Position numbers and translations under genes: made by a program. A DNA stretch of 64,000 nucleotides from Gaiellaceae bacterium (lineage in GTDB: Bacteria; Actinomycetota; Thermoleophilia; Gaiellales; Gaiellaceae): contig BPGK01000001.1 in NCBI GenBank assembly GCA_026002995.1, positions 558,001 to 622,000 of the forward strand, in the 5' to 3' direction. Shown in pieces: positions 52,146-62,436 of the stretch. The notes under the pieces were generated by a model. The model was not told where the DNA came from. It saw only the letters and a list, made by a program, of their open reading frames with translations, and did no database searches. Positions within the stretch are counted from its first letter, which is position 1. Every line of letters begins with the position of its first letter.

Positions 52146-52158
52146 GACGCGGGCTCGG

Positions 52159-52608
52159 TCATCCTCGGCGATCCATGATGGCGTACATCTGAGCGATCTC
52201 CTCCCGCTGGGCTTCGATGATCTGCCGGCAGAGGTCGCGGATTTCTGCATCGCTGAGGCCTGCCTCCTGGCACATATGGATCGCCCGGGAGTGGTGGGGG
52301 ATCATCGAGCGCAGGAAGGCATCGTCTCCGACGAGCGCCTCGGAACGGCCCGCCGTGAACGCCCCGATCAGCACGAGTCCGAGCACGACATACAACACGG
52401 CGTTGACGCGCTTGTTCTGGAGCATGTTGCCCATCGCTAGCAGCATGATCAGACCCATCGCCGAGATCATCGAGAGTGAGATCCAGAAGACGCTGAGGCT
52501 GAGTTCGAGGTGACCGAGGACATCGATCTGCGAGAACGCGAGCAGGTACATCACCACGAGGCTTCCGGGGAGACTTGCTGCGAAGCGGCCGTACATCATC
52601 GGGCGCAT
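52159..52608 (-). CDS. Membrane-anchored DUF305-type protein
   Basis: 149 residues; start ATG with AAAGGAGGAGAT upstream. Three membrane helices are followed by a soluble tail with the DUF305 signature DDAFLRSMIPHHSRAIHMCQE. DUF305 proteins are ferritin-like and often occur in metal-resistance clusters. It precedes the beta-propeller by 13 nt on the same strand. Confidence 0.82.
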   Translation of the reverse strand: MRPMMYGRFAASLPGSLVVMYLLAFSQIDVLGHLELSLSVFWISLSMISAMGLIMLLAMGNMLQNKRVNAVLYVVLGLVLIGAFTAGRSEALVGDDAFLRSMIPHHSRAIHMCQEAGLSDAEIRDLCRQIIEAQREEIAQMYAIMDRRG

Positions 52609-52816
52609 GCCTATCTCCTCCCTTTCCTTCGACGGGTTCTGGGAGGAGCTACCCTCGGCGGTGCGTTTCTAGCCGCGCCCCCAGGCAAGCGGCAGCGGGC
52701 TGCGTAGCGTGACGGATTTCTCGAGCGCCCGAACGGCCGGCTTTCTTCGCTAGCGTCCGCGGTCGACACGCTGGCGCACGACGACCAGGACCTTCGGTCA
52801 CCAACTCGCGCCGATG

Positions 52817-55237
52817 CTACGAGGGCTGCTCAGGCCTGTCGAGCGGTGGTTCCTGGCTCGGGGCCGAGCCGCGCGGCAACCGCAGCCGCTTCAGGGCGAC
52901 GGCGTTGACCGCGACGAGGACGCTCGAGCCCGACATCGAGATCGCCGCGATCTCCGGGCGCAGGGTGAGGCCCCACTTCGCGAAGGCTCCGGCGGCGATC
53001 GGCAGGGCGAGCGAGTTGTAGCCGATCGCCCAGCCCAGGTTCTGCTTCATCTTGCGCACGGTGCCGCGCCCGATCGCGACCGCGGTGGCCACGTCCAGGG
53101 GGTCGGAGCGCATGAGCACGACGTCGGCGGTCTCGATGGCGACGTCGGTGCCGGCGCCGATCGCGATCCCGACGTCGGCCTGGGCGAGCGCGGGAGCGTC
53201 GTTGACCCCGTCGCCGACCATCGCCACGATCCGGCCTTGCCGCTGGAGCTCGGCGACCTTGGCCGCCTTGTCGCCGGGCAGGACCTCCGCGATGACCTCC
53301 TCGATCCCCACCTCGGCGGCGATCCGCTCCGCGGTCGCCCGGTTGTCGCCGGTGAGCATCACGGGGCGGATTCCCTGCTCCCGGAGGGCCGCCACCGCCT
53401 CGGCGGCCGTCTCGCGGGGGGCGTCCGCGATCGCGATCAGGGCGGCGGCGCGCGCGTCGACGGCGACGTGGACGACGGTACGGCCCTCGCCCGCGAGCTC
53501 GGCGGCCCTCTCCGCGAGGCGGTCGAGCGAGATCCCCTCGCGCTCGAACAGCCGCGCGTTGCCGACGGCGAGGCGACGGCCGTCGACCGAGGCGAGCGCG
53601 CCGTGACCGGGCACGGCCTCGAACCCGGTCGCGCGCGGCGGATCGAGGCCGCGCGCCTCGGCCGCCCGCACGATCGCCTGGGCGAGCGGGTGCTCGCTCT
53701 CGCGCTCGGCGGCTGCGACGAGGCGCAGGACCTCGTGCTCGTCCACCCCGTCCGCCGTCGCAATGTCCACCACCTCGGGCTCGCCGCGTGTAAGCGTGCC
53801 CGTCTTGTCGAGGACGACCGTGTCCAGCCTCGCCGCCTGCTCGACCGCGATCGCGCTCTTGAAGAGGATCCCGCGCCGCGCGCCGAGGCCGGTGCCGACC
53901 ATGACCGCGGTCGGCGTCGCGAGCCCGAGCGCGTCCGGGCATGTGATGACCACCACCGTGATCGCGTAGACGAGTGACTCCTGCACGGAGGCCCCGACGA
54001 CGAGGTACCAGACGAGGAACGTGCCGAGGCCGCCGACGAGGGCGACGAGCACGAGCCAGAAGGCCGCCTTGTCGGCGAGTCGCTGCGCGGGCGCCTTCGA
54101 GTTCTGGGCCTCCTGCACGAGCTTCACGATCTGCGCGAGCGCCGTGTCCGAGCCGACTGCCGTCGCCCGCGCGCGCAGCGTTCCGTTCTTGTTGATCGTG
54201 GCGCCGATGAGCCGATCGCCGGAGCGCTTGGAGACGGGCATCGACTCGCCGGTCACCATCGACTCGTCCACGGAGCTCTCGCCCTCGAGCACCTCCGCGT
54301 CGACCGGCACCTTGGAGCCGGGGCGGATCAGGAGCAGCTCGCCGACGTGCACCTCCGCCGTCGGCACCTCCAGCTCGACGCCGTCGCGGATGACGGTGGC
54401 CTTCGGCGGCGCGAGGTCGAGGAGGGCGCGGATCGCGTCGTTGGCGCCGCCCCGGGCGCGCATCTCGAACCAGTGCCCGAGCAGGACGAAGGCTGCAAGG
54501 AAGGCCGCCGCCTCGTAGAAGACCTCGCCCTCGATGAAGAAGGTCGCGGCGACCGAGTACACCCAACCGGTGCCGATCGCGACCGCGACGAGCACCATCA
54601 TGTCCAGCGTCTTCGCCCGGAGCGCGAGGTATGCGCCCCGGAAGAAGACCCAGGACGAGTAGAAGATGACAGGGAGGCTGAGCAGGAACTCCCAGACGTC
54701 GTCGCGCATCCCGAAGGGTGTCGGCGGAATCCCGCCGAAGATGCGGTCACCGAGCTCGGACCAGATCGCGATCGGGATCGCGAACGCGACCGCGACGAGG
54801 AAGCGGTTGCGCATGTCGCGCACCATGGCGTCCATGGACATCCCGGCATGCCCGCCGTGCCCGTGGCCCTCGGCGGCGCGCATCGTCGCCGCGTGGTCGT
54901 GCGCGGGCGCGAGCGGCTCGTCCTCGGCGCGGGGATCGCAGAGCTCGCACGGCACCGAGCGGCCGGCGCAGTGGAACCCGCACTCCTCGACGAGCTCCCG
55001 GAGCTCCTCGACCGAGGTGAGCGCCGGGTCATACGTGACCGTCGCTGTCTGAGCGACGGGGTTCGCCTCGACGCTCCCGACGCCGGGGACGCGGGCCAGC
55101 GCCGCCTGGACGACGAGATGCTCGCTGCCGCGGTACATCCCGCCGACGTGCAGGGTCGTCGTCGCGGTCGCGCTGCCGCCCTCGTGGCCGTGGTGCTCGT
55201 GCCCCGAGTGGTCCGTCATCTTCGGCTCCGCGCTCAT
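52817..55237 (-). CDS. P1B-type ATPase with CPD motif and His/Met-rich N-terminus
   Basis: 806 residues. A degenerate HMA domain reads [13 protein letters not shown] where GMTCxxC is expected. A linker holds PCELCDP and a His/Met-rich stretch ([18 protein letters not shown]). TM6 has [16 protein letters not shown], so the usual CPC is CPD (near residue 432); then DKTGTLTRG near 476, [10 protein letters not shown] and [12 protein letters not shown]. The last helices carry [20 protein letters not shown]. Last gene of the CsoR regulon, ATGA-coupled to the methyltransferase. Copper or silver efflux likely; the altered motifs may change specificity. Confidence 0.9.
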   Translation of the reverse strand: MSAEPKMTDHSGHEHHGHEGGSATATTTLHVGGMYRGSEHLVVQAALARVPGVGSVEANPVAQTATVTYDPALTSVEELRELVEECGFHCAGRSVPCELCDPRAEDEPLAPAHDHAATMRAAEGHGHGGHAGMSMDAMVRDMRNRFLVAVAFAIPIAIWSELGDRIFGGIPPTPFGMRDDVWEFLLSLPVIFYSSWVFFRGAYLALRAKTLDMMVLVAVAIGTGWVYSVAATFFIEGEVFYEAAAFLAAFVLLGHWFEMRARGGANDAIRALLDLAPPKATVIRDGVELEVPTAEVHVGELLLIRPGSKVPVDAEVLEGESSVDESMVTGESMPVSKRSGDRLIGATINKNGTLRARATAVGSDTALAQIVKLVQEAQNSKAPAQRLADKAAFWLVLVALVGGLGTFLVWYLVVGASVQESLVYAITVVVITCPDALGLATPTAVMVGTGLGARRGILFKSAIAVEQAARLDTVVLDKTGTLTRGEPEVVDIATADGVDEHEVLRLVAAAERESEHPLAQAIVRAAEARGLDPPRATGFEAVPGHGALASVDGRRLAVGNARLFEREGISLDRLAERAAELAGEGRTVVHVAVDARAAALIAIADAPRETAAEAVAALREQGIRPVMLTGDNRATAERIAAEVGIEEVIAEVLPGDKAAKVAELQRQGRIVAMVGDGVNDAPALAQADVGIAIGAGTDVAIETADVVLMRSDPLDVATAVAIGRGTVRKMKQNLGWAIGYNSLALPIAAGAFAKWGLTLRPEIAAISMSGSSVLVAVNAVALKRLRLPRGSAPSQEPPLDRPEQPS

Positions 55238-55965
55238 GCGGGTGACTCTTCCCGAGTGGCGTGAAGGTCGTGTGAAGAATCACCTCGGTCTTCCGAGGCC
55301 CGGCCGGTCCACGCCCGGAGGAAGACGAGCGTGCCGAACGTCGTTCGCCTGCGCCGCATCTCCTCGACGCGCTCGAACCTGGCCGATGCGATCATCGACG
55401 GCAGCGCTCCGCGCGCGTTGTCCGAGGTCGTCTCGAATCCGTCGAGCACCCGGACCGGGAAGAACGCGGCCCGCATGAGCAGACCGTCCGGCGGGCCCCA
55501 GTCGGCGACGTGGAGCTCACCGTGCGGGTTCAGCACGCGGCGAGCTTCCGCGAGCGCCGCGCGCTTGCCGTCCGTCGTCAGGTGATGGAAGAGGAGGCTC
55601 GAGACGACGCGGTCGAAAGACCAGTCATCGAACGGGAGCGCCTCGGCGCGAGCATCGAGGAGCTCGGCCTGCGCGCCGGACTCCGCGATCCGCGTCCGCG
55701 CTCGCTCCAGCGCGTCTGCGTCGGCATCGACGCCGACGACGTGCACGCCGGGCGCGGACCGGGCGAGCCGCGTCGTCAGCGTGCCGGTTCCGCAGCCGAG
55801 GTCGAGCACGCGCATGCCGTCGCTGAGGCCCGCCTGCTCGACGAGCTCGGCCTTCCACGCGGACTCGCGCAAGACGGTCGCCATGAGCGGGTCGTAGAAG
55901 CGCGTGAGCGCGGAGAAGCGGAGCGCCGGGATGAACTGCCCTCTGGAATGCCGATTCGAGCTCAC
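55234..55965 (-). CDS. Class I methyltransferase in the copper operon
   Basis: 243 residues from GTG. SAM motif [30 protein letters not shown] and [25 protein letters not shown] overlap with the downstream ATPase and 20 nt after csoR. A methyltransferase of this kind could be a hitchhiker, or could modify a metal-binding small molecule; the substrate is unknown. Confidence 0.85.
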   Translation of the reverse strand: MSSNRHSRGQFIPALRFSALTRFYDPLMATVLRESAWKAELVEQAGLSDGMRVLDLGCGTGTLTTRLARSAPGVHVVGVDADADALERARTRIAESGAQAELLDARAEALPFDDWSFDRVVSSLLFHHLTTDGKRAALAEARRVLNPHGELHVADWGPPDGLLMRAAFFPVRVLDGFETTSDNARGALPSMIASARFERVEEMRRRRTTFGTLVFLRAWTGRASEDRGDSSHDLHATREESPA

Positions 55966-55985
55966 GAGCTGGCGCTCGACGCCGG

Positions 55986-56276
55986 TCAGCGCGTGCGCGA
56001 GAAGCGCTGGACGGCGGCGAGCAGGTCTTCGCTCTTCCTCTTGGCGACCTCGCCGTCGCCGGCGGCGAGCGCGTCGGCCACGCAGTGGCGGACGTGGTCC
56101 TCGAGCAGCTTGACCGAAAGGCTCTCGAGCGCGGTGGAGACCGCCGCGATCTGCGTGAGGATGTCGACGCAGTAGCGCTCCTCCTCGACCATCCGCTCGA
56201 TCCCGCGCACCTGCCCTTCGATCCTGTGCAGCCGCTTGATCAGCGCGTCCTTGTCGGAAACGTAGCCGTGGGTCAT
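55986..56276 (-). CDS. csoR: CsoR-family Cu(I)-sensing repressor
   Basis: 96 residues, all-helical. Has [19 protein letters not shown] and the copper ligands of the Cys-His-Cys type in YCVDILTQ and [13 protein letters not shown]. Cu(I) binding releases DNA. Two palindromes of the CsoR type (58735 and 62346) lie upstream in the same gene cluster. Its ATG overlaps the copA stop. Confidence 0.93.
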   Translation of the reverse strand: MTHGYVSDKDALIKRLHRIEGQVRGIERMVEEERYCVDILTQIAAVSTALESLSVKLLEDHVRHCVADALAAGDGEVAKRKSEDLLAAVQRFSRTR

Positions 56277-58501
56277 GCAGGCTCTCCCTCGAGTCGCGGG
56301 ACTGGGTGGGGGACAGTGGACGAGGTGTCCTCGCGCCGGCTGTGGAAGCGGCGCAGGCGCAGGCTGTTGGTGACGACGAAGACGCTCGAGAACGCCATCG
56401 CAGCGGCCGCGACGATCGGGTTCAGGAGGCCCACGACGGCGAGCGGGATCGCGGCGACGTTGTAGGCAAAGGCCCAGAAGAGGTTGCCCTTGATCGTCCG
56501 CAGCGTGCGCCTGGCGAGCGCGATCGCGTCTGCGGCGGCCCGCGGGTCCCCGGACACGAGCGTGAGGTCGGACGCCTCGATCGCGACATCCGTGCCGGTG
56601 CCGATGGCAAGTCCGAGGTCGGCCTGCGCGAGGGCGGGCGCGTCGTTGACGCCGTCGCCGACCATCGCGACGACCTCGCCCTCCTCTTGCAGCCGCCGCA
56701 CCTCGGCGACCTTGTCCTCGGGGAGCACGTTGGCGCGCACCTGCCGGATTCCGACCGTCGCTGCGACCGAGCGGGCGGTCCGCTCGTTGTCCCCCGTCAG
56801 GAGCACCGGCGTGAGGCCGAGCCGGACGAGCGCTTCGACCGCCTCAGCGCTCGATGGCTTGATCCGGTCGGCGACGACGAGCAGACCCCTCGCCGTCCCG
56901 TCCCAGCCCACCGCCACGACCGTGCGTCCCTCCGCCTCCGCCTCCTCGCGCGCCTGAGAGAGCTCGCGCGGGAGCTCGAGCCCCCACTCGGCGAGCAGCT
57001 GCGGACGTCCGACGATCGCGGCATGGCCCTCGACCACGGCCTCGACGCCCAGCCCGGCGCGGTTCGAGAAGCGCTCGACCCGCGGGAGACCCCCAAGCTC
57101 TTCTCGCGCTCGCTCGGCGATCGCCCGCGCGATCGGATGCTCGCTCGCGTCCTCGGCTGCACCGGCGATGCGAAGGAGCTCGGCACGCGTCACGCCCTCG
57201 GCGGGGATGGCGTCGGCGAGCCACATTCGTCCTTCGGTGACCGTCCCCGTCTTGTCCAGGACGATGGTCGTGATCCTCCGCGTCCGCTCGAGGACCTCGG
57301 GCCCCTTGATGAGGATGCCGAGCTGAGCGCCGCGCCCGGTGCCGACCATGAGCGCCGTGGGGGTGGCAAGGCCGAGCGCGCACGGACAGGCGATGATCAG
57401 CACCGCGACCGAGGCGGTGAACGCGGCCGACGCATCGCCGGTCAGGAGGAGCCAACCGGCGAGCGTCGCGAGCGAGATTGCGATCACGATGGGTACGAAG
57501 ACCGCGGAGACGCGGTCGACGAGGCGCTGGATGGGCGCCTTGCCCGCCTGCGCCTCCTCGACCATTCGCGCGATCTGGGCGAGCGCGGTCTCGGCACCGA
57601 CCTTGGTCGCGCGCACGATCAGCCGTCCCGACGAGTTGATCGTCGCGCCGGCCACCTCGTCGCCCGGACCGACCTCGACCGGCACGGGCTCCCCCGTCAG
57701 CATCGACTGGTCGACGGCCGAGAATCCGTCCTCGACGACTCCGTCAGTCGCGATCTTCTCGCCGGGGCGGACCACGAAGAGGTCTCCCGGCTGGAGCTCG
57801 TCCACCGGTACCACCACCTCTTGCCCGTCGCGGAGCACGCGCGCCTCCTTCGCCCCGAGCTCCAGCAATGCGCGGATGGCGGCGCTCGAGCGCCGCTTCG
57901 CGCGCGCCTCGAGGAAGCGGCCGAGGAGGATCAGGGTGGTGATCACGGCCCCGACCTCGAAGTACGTATGCGCGTCGAGCGAGCCGACGAGCGCCACGGT
58001 CGACCAGGCCCATGCGGCGAGGGTGCCGATCGAGATCAGCGTGTCCATGGTCGCCGCACCGTGGCGCGCGTTCAGCGCCGCGGCGCGATGGAACGTCCAG
58101 CCCGCCCAGAGCACGACGGGCGTCGCGAGCGCGAACGCCAGCCACTCCCAGCCCTCGAACTGCAGCGGCGGTACCATCGCCAGCGCCACGAGCGGCGCCG
58201 TCAGGACCGCCGCGACGATCAGACGCGTGCGCAGCTTGCGTGCGCGCTGTTCGTCCGCCTCGGCGCGGGCCTCGACGCTCGCGCGGTAGCCGGCGGCCTC
58301 GACCGCGCGGATGAGGTCCTCCACTGCCGCCTGGGCGGGGTCGTAGCTGACTGTGGCCTGCTCGGTGGCGTAGTTGACCGACGCCTCGACCCCTTCGAGC
58401 TTGTTCAGCTTGCGCTCGATGCGCGTCGCGCACGAAGCGCAGGTCATGCCCTCGAGCGAGAGCTGGACGCGCGTGCGGGGCTGTTCAGCTGTCGCAGTCA
58501 C
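56273..58501 (-). CDS. copA: Copper-exporting P1B-1 ATPase CopA
   Basis: 742 residues. One N-terminal HMA domain with [15 protein letters not shown], eight membrane helices, [12 protein letters not shown]6 [15 protein letters not shown] (near residue 372), DKTGTVTEG near 414, SEHPIARAI and [17 protein letters not shown]-terminal helix sequence [20 protein letters not shown] is typical of Cu(I) pumps. Starts within the copZ stop (ATG overlap), so chaperone and pump are co-expressed. Confidence 0.96.
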   Translation of the reverse strand: MTATAEQPRTRVQLSLEGMTCASCATRIERKLNKLEGVEASVNYATEQATVSYDPAQAAVEDLIRAVEAAGYRASVEARAEADEQRARKLRTRLIVAAVLTAPLVALAMVPPLQFEGWEWLAFALATPVVLWAGWTFHRAAALNARHGAATMDTLISIGTLAAWAWSTVALVGSLDAHTYFEVGAVITTLILLGRFLEARAKRRSSAAIRALLELGAKEARVLRDGQEVVVPVDELQPGDLFVVRPGEKIATDGVVEDGFSAVDQSMLTGEPVPVEVGPGDEVAGATINSSGRLIVRATKVGAETALAQIARMVEEAQAGKAPIQRLVDRVSAVFVPIVIAISLATLAGWLLLTGDASAAFTASVAVLIIACPCALGLATPTALMVGTGRGAQLGILIKGPEVLERTRRITTIVLDKTGTVTEGRMWLADAIPAEGVTRAELLRIAGAAEDASEHPIARAIAERAREELGGLPRVERFSNRAGLGVEAVVEGHAAIVGRPQLLAEWGLELPRELSQAREEAEAEGRTVVAVGWDGTARGLLVVADRIKPSSAEAVEALVRLGLTPVLLTGDNERTARSVAATVGIRQVRANVLPEDKVAEVRRLQEEGEVVAMVGDGVNDAPALAQADLGLAIGTGTDVAIEASDLTLVSGDPRAAADAIALARRTLRTIKGNLFWAFAYNVAAIPLAVVGLLNPIVAAAAMAFSSVFVVTNSLRLRRFHSRREDTSSTVPHPVPRLEGEPA

Positions 58502-58701
58502 GCCGCCTCGTACCCCGCCTCCTGGATCGCCGCGCGGAGCTTCTCGTCGGAGAGCTCCCGACCTCGGATCGTCACGACCTTCGCATCGATGTCGACGTCG
58601 ACCTCCTCGACGCCCTCGACCTCCGATACCTCCTCCCGGATCGACATGCCGCAGTGCGCGCAGTGGATCGCGGGCACGGTGTAGATGACCGTCTCGCTCA
58701 T
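58498..58701 (-). CDS. copZ: CopZ-like copper chaperone
   Basis: 67-residue HMA domain with [17 protein letters not shown] as the metal loop (CxxC preceded by His). Beta-alpha-beta-beta-alpha-beta pattern to the C-terminus ([11 protein letters not shown]). Delivers Cu(I) to CopA, which it overlaps. A CsoR-type box lies 34 nt upstream. Confidence 0.93.
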   Translation of the reverse strand: MSETVIYTVPAIHCAHCGMSIREEVSEVEGVEEVDVDIDAKVVTIRGRELSDEKLRAAIQEAGYEAA

Positions 58702-59561
58702 CGGACTGCCTCCTTGTCGGTTATTGCTCGACTATACCCCAGAGGGGTACTTTCGGCCAAGAACTCGTCGCGGCAGCCGCGCGAGCAGAAGAGGAGTGTC
58801 GTCCCGTTCTGCTCGATCGAGGGGGCGCCTGCCTCGGCCGGATCGATCAGCATCCCGCACACCGGGTCGCGAACGAGCGCCTGGAGCGCCTTGAACTGGC
58901 CGTCCTCGAGCCAGAGCACGCGGTCGGCGACCTCCCGCAGCCGCTCGTCGTGGCTCACGATCACGACCGTAGTCCCCTCTTCCTTCGCGAGCTCTCGCAG
59001 CAGGCGCATCGTCTCCGCGCCGTGATGCGAGTCGAGATTGGCGGTCGGCTCGTCGGCGAGGATCAGGACCGGGCGGTTGGCGATCGCGCGCGCGATCGCG
59101 ACCCGTTGCTTCTCGCCGCCCGAGAGCTTCTCGATCGGAAACTCGAGGCGCTCCGCGAGGCCCATCGACTCGAGCAGCGAACGTGCTCGCTCTCGCGCCC
59201 TACTGCCACGCTCCCCGGCGATATTGAGTGCGACTTCGACGTTCTCGCGCGCGGAGAGAGCCGACACGAGGTTGAAGTCCTGGAAGATGAAGCCGAAGGC
59301 GCGCGCGCGGAAGGGCGGGAGCTCGCGCTCGCCGAGGGCGGCGATGTCGGTGCCGTCGATCCGGATCTCGCCGCCGCTCACACGCAGCAGGCCTCCGAGC
59401 ATCGAGAGGAAGGTCGTCTTGCCGCTGCCCGAGGGCCCCATCACGAGAATGATCTCGCCGCGCTCGAGGTCCAGGTCGAGCCCGCGCACGGCCTCCACGC
59501 GCGTCGCTCCCTCGCCGAAGGTCTTGGTGAGGCTCCGGATACGAACGAGTGTCGACTCCAT
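58698..59561 (-). CDS. ABC transporter ATPase fused to a C-terminal YHS metal domain
   Basis: 287 residues from ATG 59561, chosen because a full Shine-Dalgarno match AGGAGGTGATC precedes it; the track's GTG at 59570 lies inside that site. The ATPase is MacB/LolD-like: [17 protein letters not shown]-loop [41 protein letters not shown]. After about residue 235 comes a YHS/TRASH-like domain ([32 protein letters not shown]) with three cysteines fit for a soft metal. Works with the two permeases upstream. Confidence 0.9.
   Translation of the reverse strand: MESTLVRIRSLTKTFGEGATRVEAVRGLDLDLERGEIILVMGPSGSGKTTFLSMLGGLLRVSGGEIRIDGTDIAALGERELPPFRARAFGFIFQDFNLVSALSARENVEVALNIAGERGSRARERARSLLESMGLAERLEFPIEKLSGGEKQRVAIARAIANRPVLILADEPTANLDSHHGAETMRLLRELAKEEGTTVVIVSHDERLREVADRVLWLEDGQFKALQALVRDPVCGMLIDPAEAGAPSIEQNGTTLLFCSRGCRDEFLAESTPLGYSRAITDKEAVR
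58735..58749. promoter_or_regulatory. CsoR-type operator inside the 3' end of the ABC gene
   Basis: TACCCC-AGA-GGGGTA, a perfect palindrome apart from its three-nt centre, matches the known CsoR operator type. It lies 34-48 nt upstream of the copZ start on the minus strand and encodes TPLGY of the ABC ATPase tail, so it would give copZ-copA-csoR their own copper-controlled promoter. Confidence 0.8.
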
Positions 59562-59566
59562 CTCGA

Positions 59567-60667
59567 TCACCTCCTGAACACGCTTGCGGGATCCACGCGC
59601 GCCACGCGCAGGACGGGCAACGCTGCCGCCACGAGCGTGACCGCCGCGGCGACGGCAAGCGCCTGGGCGACGTCGCCCGCTCGGATCGCGAGCACGAGCG
59701 TCGGAGCGAGGCTCGGGAGGAGCGACGCCAGCACCCAGACGAGGACAAGCGCGAGAGCGAAGCCGGCGGCGACGGTGGCTCCGACCTGGGCAACGGCGAG
59801 CGCGAGCGCGCGGCGTGCACGCAGGCCGAGCGCACGCAGGACGGCGTAGTCGCGGAGCTGGGAGAGGGTGGCGCTGTACGCGACGAGCCCGGCGACGGCG
59901 ACCCCGATCACGAAGCCGACGAGGATCATCGCCCGCACGATGTCGGTCGTCATGTCTCCCACGACGCGGCGCTCGGAGCGAGCGAAGGATGTACGGGTAG
60001 ACGCCGTCACGCCGGGCACCGAGGCCTCGATCCGCTCTGCCAGCTCCGGGGCCTCGATCCCGGGCTGGGTCCGGACGAGGACGTAGCTCACGACGCCGGC
60101 GATCCCGAGCACGCGTGCGAGGTCCTGCCTGCGGACGAAGGCGACGGAGTTGAGGATCGAGGCAAGGCCTTCGACCTCGCCGGACACGCGGAATGTCCGA
60201 CCGAACGCCCGAACTCGCGAACCGGTCGAGGCCGCAAGCCTATCGGCGAGCGTTCGCTCGAGCAGGATCTCTCCCGAGCGGGGCCGTCCACCGGTCGCGA
60301 TGGGAAGCGGCGCGCCTCCAGAGTCGTCGCCAATCAGGTAGACGATTCCCCGCCTATCCCCGCGCTCGATCATCGCCGGGACGTAGAGGATCGGCTTTGC
60401 TTCGGCGACGCCGGGGACCGCGCCGATCGCTACGGCTGTCGGCTCGAGGACCGCCGACTGGGTCATGTGCATCGTGTCGACCCCTCGCTGGGCAACGATC
60501 ACATCGGCGCCGCTCTCGTCGATGTAAGCGGTCAGCCGTCCTTCGATTCCAGCGAAGATCGCCTTCAGGGCAAGGACGAGCAGCAAGGCGGCGGCGATGC
60601 CGGCCACGCCCGCCGCCGCTCGGCCCTTGCGGAAGAGGAGCTGGCGGCGTGCAAGCGGGACGCTCAT
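59567..60667 (-). CDS. FtsX/MacB-like ABC permease
   Basis: 366 residues, four membrane helices: one near the N-terminus (AGVAGIAAALLLVLALKAIF) and three C-terminal (AMILVGFVIGVAVAGLVAYS, VGATVAAGFALALVLVWVLA, AVAAAVTLVAAALPVL), with a large extracytoplasmic MacB-type domain between. Its last codons (AGG AGG TGA) double as the ribosome-binding site of the ATPase gene. Overlaps the other permease by ATGA. Confidence 0.88.
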   Translation of the reverse strand: MSVPLARRQLLFRKGRAAAGVAGIAAALLLVLALKAIFAGIEGRLTAYIDESGADVIVAQRGVDTMHMTQSAVLEPTAVAIGAVPGVAEAKPILYVPAMIERGDRRGIVYLIGDDSGGAPLPIATGGRPRSGEILLERTLADRLAASTGSRVRAFGRTFRVSGEVEGLASILNSVAFVRRQDLARVLGIAGVVSYVLVRTQPGIEAPELAERIEASVPGVTASTRTSFARSERRVVGDMTTDIVRAMILVGFVIGVAVAGLVAYSATLSQLRDYAVLRALGLRARRALALAVAQVGATVAAGFALALVLVWVLASLLPSLAPTLVLAIRAGDVAQALAVAAAVTLVAAALPVLRVARVDPASVFRR

Positions 60668-61797
60668 CGCCGGAAAGCCGAGGCCGGGTCGAGGCGCGCG
60701 AGGAAACGGGCGGGCACGAAGGCCGCCACGAGCGCCATGGCGAGCGCGCCTGCCGCGATCGCCGCCACGCTCCCCGCGTTGACGGCGATCAGGTACTTGG
60801 GCGCGACGCTGGACACGCCGCGCGCCGCTGCGAGCGCGAGCACGACTCCGAGCATGGTGCCCCCGAGGGCGAGCGCGATGGCCTGGGTACCGACGAGCCG
60901 GAAGAGGGCACCGCGGCTGAGGCCGAGCGCCTTCAGCGTCGCGTACTCCCGGCTCCGCTCCGCGGTCGAGCTGTAGACGGCGAGGCCGATCACGAGGATC
61001 GCCACCGCGAACGCGATCGCGACCATGGCGAGGAGCGGGGCAGAGAACGGGTCGACGAACTGGCGGCGGTCGTTGGCGGCGACCTCCGCTCTCGTGAGGG
61101 CGGACACCCCGGGGACTGTGCGGTCGATCCGCGCTGCGAGCACCTCGGGGTCGATGCCGGGCTCGGGGCGGACGAGGAAGAAGCCGGCCGACCCCGGCAG
61201 CTGGCTCACGGCGTTCACCGTGGAGCGGAGGGCGAAAGCGAGCGGCGTCATGAAGCCGCTCGTTCCGTGTGAGAGGCCGACGATCCGGAACGTCGCCCCC
61301 CGGTACTCGAGCGTCGATCCGGGCTCGAGACCGTGCTCGGAGGCCAGCACGCGATCGAGGACGAGCTCCGCGCCCTCGATCGGGGTACGGCCGGAGGCGA
61401 GCTTCCAGGGCCCGCCGGGCTTCCCCGGGTCGTACCCGATCAGGAGGGCGAGAACGGGGCGCCCGTGCAGGCGGAGCATCGCGTACTGCTGGCTGATCGG
61501 GGTCGCGTCCGCGACTCCCGGTACGCGTACGAGGTCGCGGCCGAGCGTATCCGGAAGGACCGACGTCTGGGAGAGGAAGTTCCGGGCGCCCGCCTGCCCC
61601 ACGAGAACGGGCGCCTGACGGTCGATGTAGATCGTCACCTGCTCGCCCATCCCGCGCCGGAGGCCGGCCAGGAGCAGCACGAGCGCGACCGCGGCCGCGA
61701 CGGCGACGACCGTGACCCCGAGCTTGGCTGGCTCAGCGCCGAGCTGGCGCCAGGCGATGGGAACCATGCCGCGGCGGCTACGTCCGATGCCCACCAT
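60664..61797 (-). CDS. FtsX/MacB-like ABC permease, paralogue
   Basis: 377 residues with the same layout as its neighbour (VTVVAVAAAVALVLLLAGL, MVAIAFAVAILVIGLAVYSS, and a C-terminal helix pair) and a matching end (RLDPASAFRR against RVDPASVFRR). An ATG at 61767 would avoid the 20-nt overlap with the gene before and aligns better with the paralogue. The two permeases and the ATPase would form a heterodimeric MacB/LolCDE-type transporter. Confidence 0.87.
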   Translation of the reverse strand: MVGIGRSRRGMVPIAWRQLGAEPAKLGVTVVAVAAAVALVLLLAGLRRGMGEQVTIYIDRQAPVLVGQAGARNFLSQTSVLPDTLGRDLVRVPGVADATPISQQYAMLRLHGRPVLALLIGYDPGKPGGPWKLASGRTPIEGAELVLDRVLASEHGLEPGSTLEYRGATFRIVGLSHGTSGFMTPLAFALRSTVNAVSQLPGSAGFFLVRPEPGIDPEVLAARIDRTVPGVSALTRAEVAANDRRQFVDPFSAPLLAMVAIAFAVAILVIGLAVYSSTAERSREYATLKALGLSRGALFRLVGTQAIALALGGTMLGVVLALAAARGVSSVAPKYLIAVNAGSVAAIAAGALAMALVAAFVPARFLARLDPASAFRR

Positions 61798-62029
61798 GAC
61801 TGCGGTGGTCGTCCCCGCCGTCTCCGTGGGACATACCGCGCATCATCAGCGCCATCATCGCCGTGCATGCGACGGCGATGACGATGAAGCCGGCTCCGAC
61901 GACGCCGGTCGCGACGAGCGCGACCGCGATCACGAGCATCGGGATGCAACAGGCGATCATCAGCCAGCCATGGCCGGCGTGACCGGTCTTCCGCTGCTGC
62001 CGTGCGGCCTCGGGAGCTTCGTGGTTCAC
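61778..62029 (-). CDS. Small His/Met-rich membrane protein
   Basis: 83 residues: basic N-terminus with GHAGHG, two helices (WLMIACCIPMLVIAVALVAT, GFIVIAVACTAMMALMMRGM) and a tail HGDGGDDHRSHGGH. The clustered His and Met suggest metal binding at the membrane surface. Part of the CsoR-controlled operon. Confidence 0.75.
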   Translation of the reverse strand: MNHEAPEAARQQRKTGHAGHGWLMIACCIPMLVIAVALVATGVVGAGFIVIAVACTAMMALMMRGMSHGDGGDDHRSHGGHRT

Positions 62030-62265
62030 GCCGGCCTCCTCAGTGACGGCGGCACGTAGCCGAGCTTGCGGTACAGGGGGCAGTGGCCCAGCGCACCGGT
62101 CACCACCAGGTCGAGCCCCGCCAGCACGAGGAGCACCTCGAGTACGACGGCGAGCACGCCGCCTGTGGAGGCGAGGAGCAGCAGGCCGGCGATCGCCGCA
62201 CCGGCGCCGATCACGATGCGTCCCGCGCGCTCGATCGGGGTGATGTTGGTCTCGAGCCTCTTCAT
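62026..62265 (-). CDS. DUF2892 (YgaP-tail-like) membrane protein
   Basis: 79 residues from ATG 62265 with AAGGAG seven nt upstream; the longer track ORF runs through the promoter. Matches DUF2892: NITPIERAGRIVIGAGAAIA, helices, and the terminal GHCPLYRKLGY with a Cys. First gene of the copper operon. Members are often found with rhodanese or metal genes. Confidence 0.85.
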   Translation of the reverse strand: MKRLETNITPIERAGRIVIGAGAAIAGLLLLASTGGVLAVVLEVLLVLAGLDLVVTGALGHCPLYRKLGYVPPSLRRPA

Positions 62266-62345
62266 GTGGCTACTCCTTCCCTTGGGGGTCTTGCCACCGC
62301 AAGCTTCCAGTCCGGCCGAGGCGCCGACATCGGTGGCACTCCGCA

Positions 62346-62360
62346 TACCCCATAGGGGTA
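62346..62360. promoter_or_regulatory. CsoR-type operator before the copper operon
   Basis: TACCCC-ATA-GGGGTA, identical to the box at 58735 in both six-bp arms. It lies 81-95 nt upstream of the DUF2892 start on the minus strand. The two boxes would place all ten genes under the same sensor. Confidence 0.82.
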
Positions 62361-62436
62361 ATCCCTGACTCACTGAGCCGTTGGGCTCGCGGAAAGCGCG
62401 AGCAATCCTGACGCCTGGGTGGCCTCGTGGGCGTCA

